From Antedon bifida (lineage: Eukaryota; Echinodermata; Crinoidea; Comatulida; Antedonidae): 64,000 nucleotides of DNA. The number at the start of each line of letters is the position of its first letter. Position 1 is the stretch's first letter. A model generated the notes under the pieces. The model ran no database searches and was not told the DNA's origin. It saw only the letters and a program-made list of their open reading frames with translations. The stretch is taken from positions 22,215,001-22,279,000 of the forward strand of contig OY727099.1 in the NCBI GenBank assembly GCA_963402885.1, in the 5' to 3' direction. Positions 37,601 to 49,008 of this stretch are shown here, piece after piece. Both the position numbers and the translations under genes were made by a program.

Positions 37601-40600
37601 AAATTCAGAAAGTTAGAAATACGAAAACCATTACTGAGCATTATACATTATACTCTGCAATGTTTTTTTAAAATCAATATTATCATAATCATTGGGGTGC
37701 AGATGTCACATATTTTTAATATGCAAATGAATTTGAGCAAAATAAATTGGATAGAAAAAAAATTGTACCTGAAAAAACTGTAATAAAACGCAAAAATAGT
37801 CAAATTGACTGGAAGTCAATGGGTTTTTGGTTAAAAACAAAATGTTTTAATCTTTTTTTCTACATTGGGGTGCAGATGTCACATATTTTTAATATGCAAA
37901 TGAATTTGAGCAAAATAAATTGGATAGAAAAAAAATTGTACCTGAAAAACAGTAATAAAATGCAAAAATAGTCAAATTGACTGGAAGTCAATGGGTTTTC
38001 GGTTAAATTTAACCATTTATTTTCTCTTTTTATAAGTAAAAACAAAATGTTTTAACCTTTTTTTCTACATTGGGGTGCAGATGTCACATAATTTTAATAT
38101 GCAAATGAATTTGATCAAAATAAATTGGATAAAAAAAAAAAGTACCTGAAAAAACTGTAATAAAACGCAAAAATAGTCAAATTGACTGGAAGTCAATGGG
38201 TTTTCGGTTAGATTTTTAACCATTTATTTTCTCTTTTTAGAAGTGAAAACAAAATGTTTTAATCTTTTTTTCTACGGAAGTGGTTAAAATAATTAAAACT
38301 GCAAATTTTCCTATTTAAAATTTGTTTAAATTAATCTTCATTTTTGTCCATGCTTTTGTGGGCAATACATCTTTAATATGAGAAATCAAATAAGACAAAA
38401 TGAATTATATACCAGACAAATCATCCCCTTTCAGACAGCTAATTTGGAACACTTTTAAGAGCACATCTTCTGAAGCTGGGACAAGAAAACAGGTCTGCAA
38501 AATGTTTAAAAAAAAGCAATTTAAAATATAAAATCCTTGTCTAAAGCTCTGTCCACACTATTAAACTAGTTTGACAAAAAAAGTAATGTGATGTACCCAA
38601 ATATGGCAGTGATATGCTAAAATATGGTAGTGATATGACATCATCATGTCCATATATGGCCACATCATATTTTTTGTCACAAAAACGTTGAAATTTGATG
38701 GTGCGTCTCCTTCTTGTCTACAAATGTTAGATCAGGGAAGAGTTAAATTAAATTAAATTTAACTCTTCCCTGGTTTGATAAAAACATTTTTTGGAAAGTT
38801 TAATGTACATAACAAAACTTACACTAAAAGCAGTCAATTTATCTAAAGTGTGGTTCCCACTAGTAACGCAACGACCTATTGACACAAAGTGTTGTATTCC
38901 GTAATCGCAAGTGGGAACCGACGACGCAACAGTGCTGCAAATATGGCTGGTTTGATTCCACACAGGTGGGGGAAAGCATGATTATTGGACGGGAATTTTC
39001 TTATGTTGCGTAAGGTTGCGTCACTAGTGGGAACCAAGTTTAAACAAGTTCCTAAAGAAATCAAATCATTTCCATTATATGACACAAATATACATCATAA
39101 ATAATGAGTATTAATAGCTGTTATATTTTATACACATACCTTTGAGGATTTGAAGAAATTAAAGATTGTTTCACATATATAGGTAAGGGAGTGTGGCATA
39201 TTTTTTAGATGAACAATATCTTCAGATTCACGTTCGACAGCAGAGGAGGTAGACGGATCGTCTTGTAAGGGTGTATTGTCATCAGAGGGGGTGGTGATCA
39301 AATCCTGTAACAGCTTACAAACCACTTTAATTAGTCTATTAGTATAAAGATCATCAAGTATTGGATCTAAAAAAATAATGATGCGATAATGATTCAACTT
39401 GTATTTGATTGGTTGATTTTGTATCACATGGCATTTTTTCATACATAATAAAAAACTATTCAATGGTTCTATTCAACGTCCAACTTTTCAAAATTGTTGG
39501 GGTCATACGTTGTGAATCTATATTTTTGTTTATATGTAATTTTTTATGTGAATAAAAGAACTAGAATATATATACTTTATTTTTGAATGACTGTGTGCAA
39601 ACCAAACAACACCTTTTACCTCGATTCTTATTTGTTGATAGTCCAAGTGATATTAATTTCCAGCCATCAGAAATTTCTTCCTCTTTTGTTATCACTTTGC
39701 TATCACCACATAGGCTGCCAGCAAGTGATGTTAACTTATCACCAAATTCGGTACTTCTTGTCCATGATTGGATGTGTACATCCTTACTAATAACAATCTA
39801 AAAATAATGTGAAAAATACTTGTGTATAAAAACAAAAACCCATTCTGTATTAGGGATCATTATTCTACTGCAGTTACTGCAGTAACTATATTATTTAACT
39901 GCAGTATGATTTTAGTTTGCTTCAATGTAGAAGTTTATGAGACAGTAAAACAATAAACAGTGTGTATGATTACAAAAAAAGCTTGCTAAATAATTGTATA
40001 AACAGTTTTAAAGCTCTGTCTACACTATCAAACTTCATGTGACAAAAGACGTGTGATGTACCCATGTATGGACATGATGATGTTATATCACTACCATATT
40101 TAAGCATATCACTACCATCTTTTTTTGTCAAACTAATAGTGTTAGTGTAGACTTAGATTTAGTAATGTATCAAACAAAACATTTCCAATGTTCTTTTTTT
40201 CTGTGTTTAGGAATATTGGACAACAAAAGTTTTTGAATTTGATCTCTTTGGTCATCAATAGAATCTTACGGAATGTATAAATGCACACGTTATACCAAAA
40301 GTACTCTTTGAATTGCACATAGGGCGCTTTAGAGTAAACCTATCCAACAGCTTCACCTACCTTCTTCACAGCCAAATACAATGGCACTATACTCTTATCA
40401 CGGCAACACAAGTTACCCAACACCTCTCTCTGTTCTTCACATGAGCAAAGTTTCATCACAGAAAACAGAGCATCTACCAAGTTTTGACAAAAGTTGCGTT
40501 TACCCGTGACGGCAAGAACATCGTTTATCCACGGAAGAATGGCTTTGTCTATAAACTGGTACGCTTCGCTTTTAGTACTACTATCGTCGCAAGGTACCAA

Positions 40601-43600
40601 ATGCGTAAGAGTTTTAAATAAATCGAGGCTTGAAAATTCAGAAAGGATTTTAGAGAAGAAAAAACAATGTTCGGCGGAATTCTGTTCTTTAGCAAGTTTA
40701 TAACTTGCAGAACATAATTTCGCGACTAACTCATTCATTTGGTCATCTTCCATTTTTTCATTTGATGTTGAATTTGCGATTTTCGAGTCTGTTTCATCCT
40801 TCTGTGCTTTTAAGTCTTTCTCAGTTAATTCATCATCTACTTGTGTAACATCTGACGATTCCAATGACGTTGTAGAATCTGAAAACGTAACATGTATTTT
40901 CCGCTTTTCAGATGTCTTTCTTTCGAGAGGAGACCGAATTTGTGATAGGACGGTTGAGATGTTTTCTAAGTTTTTCAAAGACGGATCCTCGGAGCATATC
41001 TGCTTTAGACAGCATTCAGCGAGTTTTCCCCAAATCGAATTCAGAATACGCTGGCAAGAATCGTTAATGTCTTTGTCTTCATTGGATTTATGCAAACGGT
41101 GGATTAGACTAGAGGTTTGTGGGTAAAGTGATGTGGATGCAAGCTTGGTGCTTTGTGTCATTGACTCCTCTAGCAGTGGCATGACCTTAAACAGGAAAAT
41201 TATTATTAAATAAATAATAATTCTGGATTTATATAGTGCCTAATGTTGTGAAACCTCTAAGCGCTGAACATTATTACCCCAGTCATTTTTTTGGATCAAA
41301 CACATATGGAAACATACTCCCATAATGCAGCTAGTAATCAGCGCAAAGTTGTGTCTTGATCTAACCGGGTTCCCATTTATACACCTGGGTGGAGAGAGGC
41401 AAACGTAAGTAAAGTATCTTGCCTAAGGATACAACAACAACAACCTCGATCTCTCAACTAGTTGCCTCAAGCTTTACCTATTGTGAGTAGAGGTAAAATT
41501 TTAAAAACCATGGTACCTGATTTGACTAATCACTAGAAAATATTATTGCCAAAGATTGACATTTTTACTTTCAGCTCCATAATCGTGACTTGAAAACAAA
41601 AATTGGAGAAAAGATTGGTATTTAAATTCTTGCATTTAACTCCAGTACAGTCATAGCACTTTTAGTTAATAATTGGTTCATAAGGAAAACTTATTTGGAT
41701 ACATAAATAAGCCTATTTTATATTTTTTCCCGCTTTTTGCATTGAATAAAGATATGTATAGTGCGCATAGTAATAGTAGAATTGTTTTTTCCCATATTGG
41801 ATGTGACGGAATATACCGTACCTGTTCGTTGACTAGATAGTCTTGAATGGTTATGCAATTTTCGGAGTTTCCCAAGTTTTGGATGATGCAATAACGCAGA
41901 CATTCCATTAAGGCTTGTACAATACTGGACGTTTCGCAAGAACTTCTACGAACAGTCTCCAATATCAAACTGAAAAACAATGATTTAAAAGTATATAGGA
42001 AAACAATTTAAAACTTAAAAAGTAAATACCACTTAAAGATACATTGTCGTCCTAAAAATATTTTTTCGATTTTTTTTTTAATATGCCATTTTAATGTCAC
42101 GTAATAGTTACTCACTTTGACCAAACACTATATCGGGAAAAAAATGATGTGAAATAATTATTTTGTTTTTTTTGTGAATAACTTTATTAAAACTGCAAAA
42201 TGGCCTAATTAAAGTCCGATTTTATTAATCTTCATTTTTCATGTTTTTGGGGGACAATACATCTTTAAGTGAAATCCAAAATATTTATAATTTGTACTTA
42301 AGGGAAATATTTCACTTAAGTGTAATTGGTGAATACGGCAACACGCCTACTAATAATACAACATACCCTGTTTTCATATTTCCAAAGAACTCTTGGAAGA
42401 ACCCAATGCCTTGTCCAAAAGTAGCAGCAGGTAGTTGACTCAGCAGGGGGAGTAAGTTAGGATAAATAACCGCCGCTGAACCTTTACCTCCAGTCTTTAG
42501 TAACACCCACAGCTTTGGTAGGACAGCCTTCCGCATATTAACATGGGACCAACATTTCTGAATAGATACAAATTATTATTTATATTATAACTCTGAATTT
42601 AAACAACTTTATAAAGACTTATATTGTTGGAAGGTTTGCATGGCGAAATCAAATGTTGATATAAGTTTGCGGTACACCACATATGTTAATTTTGAAAAGA
42701 ACTGTTGAGTTTCTTGATGTTTCGATCAATATGCTTTGATCGTCCTCAGGAGTGAGAATGAACTCCTGAGGACGATCAAAGCATATTGATCGAAACGTTG
42801 TGAAACTCAACAGTTCTTTTCAGAACTAACATACGTGGTGTACCGCAAACTTATATCAACATTAATAAAGACTTCCTTGAAAATGAGGAAGATTGACAGA
42901 TAGATAACTTATTCTATTGAACGTAAATAAAAGATGTTGAATCACAAATCACTCCTGACAAAATAATTAGTATTTGTAGAAACCAGTTAAGCCTAACAAA
43001 TGGTTTACTTACCGGATAGGTAGTGATGATAAGCAGGGTCGCATGCCAGAGGGCGCTCACAACTGTAGGGTCCGACTCATCAAGGTTGCCTAGAACGTTC
43101 ACAGATGAACGCATGAGGTATATCTCAAGGGTGTCTGGTATGTGTTCACAGTATGCTCCAATGACTGTATAAAATGCACTACGAATCTAATGAGAAATAA
43201 AATGACCTGTGCAAATAATTATGACCTTCCACCCTGCACATGTTATAGGTCGTAGGTTATAATTTGTCATGTGTTAAAATCTGTCTTATCAGAATACTTT
43301 ATGCAGATATTGAAATTCAAATTTCTGTATAAATAAATTGTCAAAATGTAAATAAAATTTGTTCTAAGTTTGGCCTATATCAACATCATTCTTTTGTTAG
43401 AGTTTTTTTATTGGGGAATTTGGAATGGGGGAGAGTTTGAGAATTGGGTTTTTTTTATATCCTTACCGATGGTTTTTGATGTTTCACAAATTTCCAGAAT
43501 TTGTTATTTATGAGGATGTTTTCCAATTGCTCTGATATCTTTGGTAGGTCTTCAGGAGATAACATTGTAATTAGTTCCCTCAAGGCCAGTAAAGATGATG

Positions 43601-46600
43601 TTAAATTCCTTGTATATTTCTCCTCCATTTCTTCAACTGGAGTTGATCTGATGGAGAAAATAAAACATCTGTTAAAAGAAATTTAAGACATTTGCACTTG
43701 TAAAAATAGAATACTGAGACCTTAAGCTCTGTCTATACTATCAAACTTTATGTGACAAAAAAATGTGATGTGCCCATAAATGGACATGATGATGTCATAT
43801 CACTACATATTTAGGCACATCACGTTTTTTTTTTGTCAAACTAGTTTGATAGCGTAGACAGAGCTTTACAGAAAGTTTGGATGCTGTTTGGATTTCTAAG
43901 CCGTCAAAAGACAAAAAATAATTTCATATGACTCAGGGAAGAGAAATAATAAATTACAAAAAATTAAATTGCATTTGAACAAAACTAGGAGGGGCAGACT
44001 ATTCATATTTGAGCTACATTTTCTGCTTGGTGGCAATTAAAAAAAAATTATATAAACAATTTATTTTATAAATCCAAAGGCAAATAACTGAAAAAATGAC
44101 AATGCTGTGGGTATCAGTGGCTGGTTCTCAATGGAGATACAAAAAAAAGCGAAAAGCTAAATCAAAATGATAAAGTAAAACAGCCAGAAAAGTTAGCAGA
44201 GCTAGTTTATTTTATATATATACAGTTATCGTTTGCATTTCAGAAAGGCAATGTATTTAAAAACGATTTTTATTTGACCTTAGGATCCAGTATCAAAACT
44301 AACTTTGTTTAACTTACTTTGCCTCACTGAGTGTGCTTGCTGTTTGGTTAAAAAGGTTATCCTGAAGATGCTGTGATTTTAAACAAAGAGTTGGCATAAA
44401 TAATGCAGTAATTGTAGTTCATTCTATATTATTAGATATTGTTTAACAAACTAATAATTTAAGTAAATTTCAGCATCTATTTATCTGCTGTCCTCTAATT
44501 ACCTAATTTAAGTAATTGTCCAATAAACTTGTTTTTTTTTAGCCAATTTTGTTTTTAAAAAGGGGATTCTAAAGCTCTGTCTGCACTATCAAACTTTATG
44601 TGATAAAAAAATGTGATGTGCCCATATCATATCACTACCATATTTAAGAATATCACTACCATATTTGGGCACACTTTTTTTGTCAAACAACTTTGATAGT
44701 GTAGACAGAGCAATAGCCATGTTTAAACGTCACACATTCAGGTCGTAGCGAGGTCAACGACACCTGTCTATAGGAAAAGATATTATTTAGTACATCATAC
44801 TAATTGTTGTAATATCAATATGGAATAAAATAATAAAAGAAAATTATTTATCATATTTTTATATTATTTTCAGAAATATTTATTTATTATTACTATTGTT
44901 TACCTCCAAAACTTCTGCTTTGCAATAGGCGACTGCTTCTCTCTGCTTCACAGTTGAAAATGCTTTTTGAAATGCCGACTTGGCCGCAGAGGATGCTGGG
45001 GCGTACGTGTCACATTGCGATACGATCCAAACGCCCATTAAAGAGCGCAAATGAGGTGCTAACTTTCGTCCAACCCTTAAACAAATCTGCTCAAATGCGT
45101 ACTGGGTTGCTTCACGAACTCTTTTATCATAATCCTGTAAATAAAAATAATTAAATATTAATTTTGTTTTATTTATTGGTTTCCAATACAAATTCTAAAT
45201 ATACATTTTTTTTTATTGATTCTACCTTTCTATCACAAACTTATTTTCTCATGTTGTGAAATTTTATGTTACCAGATATCTGGACTGTAGAATACAGATG
45301 TCTTTGCAGATAAGGTCAAAATTGAAGAGAATTGAACATTTTATGAAAGTGTGATCAAACAATAGAGGGTGCTATAATGTTTTCTTTTTAATCGTAACAC
45401 CAATCATTGAAATAGACGGCACTATATATAAATATATATTTTCTCATTCTTACAGATTTCTTTGTCTTTATCGTTTCAAATTAATTAAATTTCAGTGTTT
45501 CACTAGGTGGTTTTAGAATTTATTCTGTGCCTGTTGTGTTTATATATAAAAAATCATACATTTGCTGTGAAATCAGTACATTGTGCGTTATGTTTAAAAA
45601 AAAAAATTAGCTTTTCAATTTTGCTTTACTGCAAATTTTGGGAGATAATAGTAATTTAGAATGAAAAGCAATGAAAGAATGACTTAATAACATTAACATT
45701 GTTACCAATGCCAGTTTGCTGTATAGCCTAGGCCAGTGAGGTAATATTCCTCCTACAGAATCTTCCTCCTTCTCCTTGCAGAGACTTGCAAGTTCTTGCA
45801 TTGCCTGGTTGAGAAAAAAAAACTTTGGACAAACTTTTTTGTAATTTAATTTCAAATGCATAATTACATGTATGGATTGGTATGGTGACATGATAAGGCT
45901 CGAACCCTCGTCGCATATGTTAATATGGCAGGGTAATATGGTTCCACTGTCTTAACCGCTTGGCCACTCACTCATATCTATTCTCTATTGGCGGAGCAAG
46001 AAAGAGGAATGGAAAACCGATCTTCGCATAGGTGGTGACCAAGTTCCGTAAAATTAGTGAATTGAGTTTTGATTTTACGATCATTCAGGAAACCAACTCA
46101 CGACGTTTATCACTTTACCTTTAACTTGGTAATAGCGTCCCGTTTGGTTAATTTACGCAAAGCAAGTCGAATTTCAGGGTCAAGGCATGAATCAAAATCG
46201 TCAGCACCAACAGCAGTAGGCACGTAACCCAGGTCACCTGACATTGTGCCAAACCCTACAAAACCTGTCCCTTGATTGGATCGTTCTAATAATTCAGCTG
46301 CTCTTCCACTGCTTGAAGGCTGAGGAGGAAAAAAAATGGTTGATAGGAATTTTATTTATAGAAGTTGGTTATCAAACTATGCTATTTATTTCTTAAAATT
46401 TCAAAGCATGAATATTTTACAGTGTATGTAAATTTAGTATTTTCATTTTTTCCTATTGGCAACGGCAATTATGCATCATTCATACAAGAAGGGCTGAGCT
46501 TAATTTGATGTTCTATCTTTTGCATTACAATTTGTGAAAATTAGGGGGGCCCAGGCCGGCTGGGACCTCCCCAGCCGTGGATCTGCCCCTGTTTTGTACT

Positions 46601-46739
46601 GTATTATTGTGTGCCACTGTATCAAAAGTGTCTCCAAAAGTTGAAAAACCCTTTAAACCGCAAGTGATTTGTAGATTTGAATATATAATTATTTTAAACT
46701 TACCCGTGCATTTCCTTTTGTTCGCTGCTTGCCACCCAT
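25635..46739 (-). CDS. LTN1: Listerin, E3 ubiquitin-protein ligase of ribosome-associated quality control, complete
   Basis: Thirty exons in transcript order: 46704-46739, 46119-46319, 45706-45804, 44904-45134, 44318-44370, 43467-43647, 43013-43186, 42367-42557, 41822-41969, 40361-41185, 39620-39797, 39140-39366, 38413-38494, 37425-37578, 36598-36760, 35429-36352, 34958-35088, 34318-34431, 33818-33960, 33298-33418, 32994-33138, 31913-32129, 31069-31300, 30648-30725, 30350-30536, 30046-30220, 28744-28876, 27819-28101, 26821-26988, 25635-25694. They total 6,054 nt in one frame (2,017 aa; human listerin is 1,766). Listerin binds the 60S subunit with NEMF and ubiquitinates stalled nascent chains. 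Landmarks: the N-terminal [12 protein letters not shown] and a GTGFVGFG motif; [14 protein letters not shown] of the first HEAT repeats; [20 protein letters not shown] and [13 protein letters not shown] before the RING; RING-CH from about residue 1967 to 2013. Extra length comes mostly from the exon 16 repeat insertion. Most introns hold MITEs or satellites. Confidence 0.96.
25868..26790. repeat. 14-bp satellite between the two RING-encoding LTN1 exons
   Basis: About 40 near-perfect copies of atgctgatgtcata (variant gatgccata) at 26290-26765, preceded by an older, more variable array of tgctgatgtcataattttc-like units from 25868. It occupies most of LTN1's last intron. Confidence 0.93.
27405..27768. 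repeat. 16-bp minisatellite in LTN1 intron 28
   Basis: Copies of cttgggttgaataagta with variants (aagtcaaataagtactt), between LTN1 exons 28 and 29. Confidence 0.85.
28238..28575. mobile_element. Family C palindromic repeat in LTN1 intron
   Basis: Begins gtattgtcccccaaaaacat, continues tgaaaaatgaagattaatta and ends with an inverted form (ggggaataatacatctttaa). Homologous copies lie at 34607 and 42033. Confidence 0.75.
28847..29050. repeat. Tandem duplication across the LTN1 exon 27 acceptor
   Basis: A 90-bp unit containing ggttctattggactgctac and cacaacctgtaa occurs at about 28848 and 28938, with a decayed third copy from about 29014. Each of the first two copies has a tttacag-type acceptor followed by the same exon start on the minus strand. 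Confidence 0.9.
29245..30012. repeat. Repeat element in LTN1 intron 26 with gaccgacagac ends
   Basis: The word gataccggaccgacagacag, with a run of cagaccgac repeats, occurs at 29290-29345 and 29920-29975. The segment ends tagagtcgcgtccacgcgac then taaaaa. The same 3' end recurs at about 58927-58975 in the GPCR gene. Probably a dispersed non-autonomous element of unknown class. Confidence 0.65.
31420..31855. repeat. Dispersed repeat family E, copy in LTN1 intron 22
   Basis: The full copy has a palindromic right half, tgaatgatgaaagtttacat / ctttcatcattcacctcat, around caactcggcttcgtctcgtt. A short right-end fragment recurs at about 35225-35320. Confidence 0.72.
32388..32535. mobile_element. 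MITE family A in LTN1 intron
   Basis: Starts aaatctctgtctacactatc and ends gatagcgtagacagagcct. It is joined to a 180-bp flank that recurs inverted next to the copy at 40 kb. Confidence 0.85.
32749..32878. mobile_element. MITE family A in LTN1 intron
   Basis: Starts aagctctgcctacactatca; the right end is shortened (gtgtgtggacagagctt). It lies 210 bp from the previous copy. Confidence 0.82.
33425..33695. repeat. Minisatellite in LTN1 intron 19
   Basis: About five imperfect copies of a unit of roughly 40-60 bp containing taatcccatgttcaagta and cacctcctaattcaggct. It begins just beyond the exon 20 acceptor. Confidence 0.85.
34607..34915. mobile_element. Family C palindromic repeat in LTN1 intron
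   Basis: Starts aaaggtgtattgtcccccaa and ends gggggacaatacatcttta. It also has the family words aatcagactttgaatagg and gttttaataaagttaatca. Confidence 0.8.
35429..36352 (-). CDS. LTN1: LTN1 exon 16, containing an acidic Ser/Asn-rich repeat insertion
   Basis: This 924-nt exon (residues about 982-1289) runs from [12 protein letters not shown], where it aligns with the vertebrate segment after SLPVQ, to [14 protein letters not shown], which matches the vertebrate LLYSLQW region. Between these lies a Glu/Ser-rich linker, then five 30-residue repeats beginning [11 protein letters not shown] and ending NVQPKN, and an 11-residue partial sixth. The exon ends at a consensus CTG|gtatgt donor; the frame would otherwise read on to a stop near 35345. 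The repeat interrupts an otherwise HEAT-repeat protein and is probably a disordered loop (inference). Confidence 0.9.
35531..36013 (-). repeat. 90-bp coding minisatellite in LTN1 exon 16
   Basis: Five full copies and one partial copy of a 90-bp unit, almost identical at DNA level: only a t/c (Asn/Asp) change, a g/a change and the proximal end differ. The period is a multiple of three, so the listerin frame is kept. Two further frames, one on each strand, also stay open over more than 700 nt. Confidence 0.97.
36940..37440. repeat. Tandem repeat of about 80 bp containing the LTN1 exon 14 donor
   Basis: Units contain ctggtctttatttggaggta, gtaagcttattttat and attacctgtcc. On the minus strand the last word is CAG|gtaat, the exon 14 donor. 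The real donor is at 37421-37424, and donor copies sit at 37338-37341, 37263-37266, 37176-37179 and 37101-37104. The array fills most of the intron. Confidence 0.85.
37676..38375. repeat. Tandem copies of family C repeat in LTN1 intron 13
   Basis: Three copies, about 180 bp apart, of ggggtgcagatgtcacat / aataaattggatagaaaa / gactggaagtcaatgggttt, ending with the family C terminus gcaatacatctttaat. This looks like internal tandem amplification of one family C element. Confidence 0.75.
38543..38705. mobile_element. MITE family A in LTN1 intron, right end decayed
   Basis: Starts aaagctctgtccacactatt, with core gatatgacatcatcatg. The right terminus has decayed to tttgatggtgcgtctc. Confidence 0.75.
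38845..39043. mobile_element. MITE family B in LTN1 intron 12
   Basis: Starts gtggttcccactagtaacgc and ends tcactagtgggaaccaagtt. The inside differs from the other copies, which suggests a related subfamily. Confidence 0.7.
40009..40158. mobile_element. MITE family A in LTN1 intron
   Basis: Starts aaagctctgtctacactatc; the right end is altered (agtgtagacttagattt). It is attached to the inverted copy of the 32.2-kb flank. Confidence 0.82.
41190..41480. repeat. Dispersed repeat in LTN1 intron 9
   Basis: It contains tttatatagtgcctaatg, aaacctctaagcgctga, cacctgggtggagagaggca and cttgcctaaggatacaac. This word order looks like a common marine-animal interspersed repeat (recalled, not checked). 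No coding frame. Confidence 0.5.
42033..42272. mobile_element. Family C palindromic repeat in LTN1 intron
   Basis: Starts aaagatacattgtcgtccta and ends gggggacaatacatcttta, in inverted orientation to the 34.6-kb copy, with ttaataaagttattcac in the core. Confidence 0.8.
42652..42862. mobile_element. Hairpin element in LTN1 intron 7
   Basis: A 211-bp inverted repeat with arms gttgatataagtttgcggta / taccgcaaacttatatcaac and a central arm gatcgtcctcaggagt / actcctgaggacgatc. It can form one long hairpin with only a few bases in the loop. Confidence 0.85.
43724..43867. mobile_element. MITE family A in LTN1 intron
   Basis: Starts aagctctgtctatactatca and ends gatagcgtagacagagcttt. Confidence 0.88.
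44571..44711. mobile_element. MITE family A in LTN1 intron
   Basis: Starts aaagctctgtctgcactatc and ends gatagtgtagacagagc. Confidence 0.87.
45894..46032 (-). mobile_element. tRNA-derived SINE copy 1
   Basis: On the minus strand it reads agtggccaagcggttaaga (box A) and later gagggttcgagcc (box B), like a class II (Leu/Ser) tRNA head. It is about 90% identical to the copy at 49.0 kb. In LTN1 intron 2. Confidence 0.75.
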
Positions 46740-46852
46740 GTTGTTTTTTTATCCGTTACCAACACAATTATAGTTATACAGTAGGACACTAGCAGTAGTT
46801 TCACATCTGTTTTCCTAATGAAACTACTGTACATCAATTCAAAGCTGTGGTC

Positions 46853-47666
46853 AGAGCCATATATATAAAGAGTTACGACATTGAAAATTAGAAGCCATTT
46901 TTGTGTCAAAGAATTCGCACGCTGAGGGCGCGCGCGTCCCTTTTGTATAGCGTTTTCCTATAGTTCATGCATTATTTTTAGATTTTTTTGTCTATGAAAT
47001 AACGCTTATATTCCGTTTTTATTTTAGTAATTAATCTTATTAATGGTATTAATTTGGTAACATATATATATTGTGTCTATAATAACAAAAGAATAAACGC
47101 TAGGGCCTACATGCAAGTCAGGATACATAAAGCATGAACCAATACAAAAAACATACAAATTCACCCCTCTTTTTATACAGTATATGATTCTCTGTGTGTT
47201 TTTGACACAAACTTTCAGAGACTCGTTCATCATTTCATTTGTAATAATTTTCCTTTATTATTTTAATATTGTTCATACCCTATTCAATATATTAACAAAT
47301 ATATCCAAGACACTTTATTATTTTATTTAGTCATCAAAGCATGCATTATGAATTGAAAATATTACATAATTGTTATTAATAGGACGTAGTTATGGGATGT
47401 TTCGTTCCAAAATCAATCAATCGAACTTTATAATGTACTAGCGCACGCGCGCGCAATATTCTTTGCCGCAAGTACTTCTGTACGCTGTGCACGTCGATAT
47501 TTCACCGTAAAATGTGCAATTACATTTTTTTAAATATAAGAAAAAGTTTAAAGTATTTTCTTGCTCCTATACTTTACATGCATTAACGGAGACAAGTTTG
47601 ACACAAATTGATCTGCATATCACGTGACTATAATCCAATGTCGTAACTCTTTATATATATGGCTCT
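46853..47666. mobile_element. 814-bp element with 31-bp inverted ends, upstream of LTN1
   Basis: The left end agagccatatatataaagag then ttacgacattg (46853-46883) is repeated exactly in inverse at 47636-47666. The inside is AT-rich with two gcgcgcgc patches and has no gene. It begins 114 bp upstream of the LTN1 start codon, so it probably includes or abuts the promoter. Confidence 0.75.
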
Positions 47667-47997
47667 GGCTGTGGTTATAACATTTATAAGCTAATTACAA
47701 TATTTCAATTTTAAAAAGTGTCAAGAAATATATGTATCAGATTTAAATGTTCACAATTAAATTATAACTATTATATGGTTAAAAATGACACTATTTATTA
47801 CTATTATAGGTAACTTAAAATGTTCATTTACTCTAGTGTAGTAGTAATAAAACACCTATCAGTTTTAAGGCAAATTTACAGACGAGTGGTAATGGTAAGG
47901 GACAGAAAAACCGTATGGTTGTACCATGTAGAATATATAATATTTATTTTTATTTCACCTTATTTATAGAGGCTGACCCTAAACAGCGTATGCTGAC

Positions 47998-48882
47998 AAG
48001 CAAGGGGCCCTCTTGATCAGTTATGATAAGTGTCTGTGTGTGACAGTGTCTGTGTGTGACAGTGTCTGTGTGTGACAGTGTCTGTGTGTGACAGTGTCTG
48101 TGTGTGACAGTGTCTGTGTGTGACAGTGTCTATGTGTGACAGTGTCTATGTGTGACAGTGTCTGTGTGTGACAGTGTATGTGTGTGACAGCGTCTGTGTG
48201 TGACAGTGTCTGTGTGTGACAGTGTCTGTGTGTGACAGTGTCTATGTGTGACAGTGTCTATGTGTGACAGTGTATGTGTGTGACAGTGTCTGTGTGTGAC
48301 AGTGTCTGTGTGTGACAGTGTCTGTGTGTGACAGTGTCTATGTGTGACAGTGTATGTGTGTGACAGTGTCTGTGTGTGACAGTGTATGTGTGTGACAGTG
48401 CCTGTGTGTGACAGTGTATGTGTGTGACAGCGTCTGTGTGTGACAGTGTCTGTGTGTGACAGTGTCTATGTGTGACAGTGTCTGTGTGTGACAGTGTCTA
48501 TGTGTGACAGTGTCTGTGTGTGACAGTGTCTGTGTGTGACAGTGTATGTGTGTGACAGCGTCTGTGTGTGACAGTGTCTGTGTGTGACAGTGTCTATGTG
48601 TGACAGTGTCTGTGTGTGACAGTGTCTATGTGTGACAGTGTCTGTGTGTGACAGTGTATGTGTGTGACAGCGTCTGTGTGTGACAGTGTCTGTGTGTGAC
48701 AGTGTCTATGTGTGACAGTGTCTATGTGTGACAGTGTATGTGTGTGACAGTGTCTGTGTGTGACAGTGTCTGTGTGTGACAGTGTCTGTGTGTGACAGTG
48801 TCTATGTGTGACAGTGTATGTGTGTGACAGTGTCTGTGTGTGACAGTGTATGTGTGTGACAGTGCCTGTGTGTGACAGTGGC
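47998..48882. repeat. 16-bp satellite upstream of LTN1
   Basis: About 54 copies of tgtctgtgtgtgacag (variants tgtatgtg, tgtctatg, gcgtctgtg) with almost no length variation. Groups of variants recur in the same order, a sign of higher-order duplication. Confidence 0.95.
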
Positions 48883-49008
48883 TGATTGTATACTAGTACA
48901 ACAGGGTAACCCCTTCAAAACTAGGTTCACATGAGCCAGATGTGTACCACACAGTTTATTGTCCTTATACAAGAAGACTCGTTCTACCACCAGAACCATG
49001 GAGAGAGT

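Noticed and set aside
38876-39085. 69-residue minus frame
   Set aside because: It lies almost wholly in the family B MITE within LTN1 intron 12.
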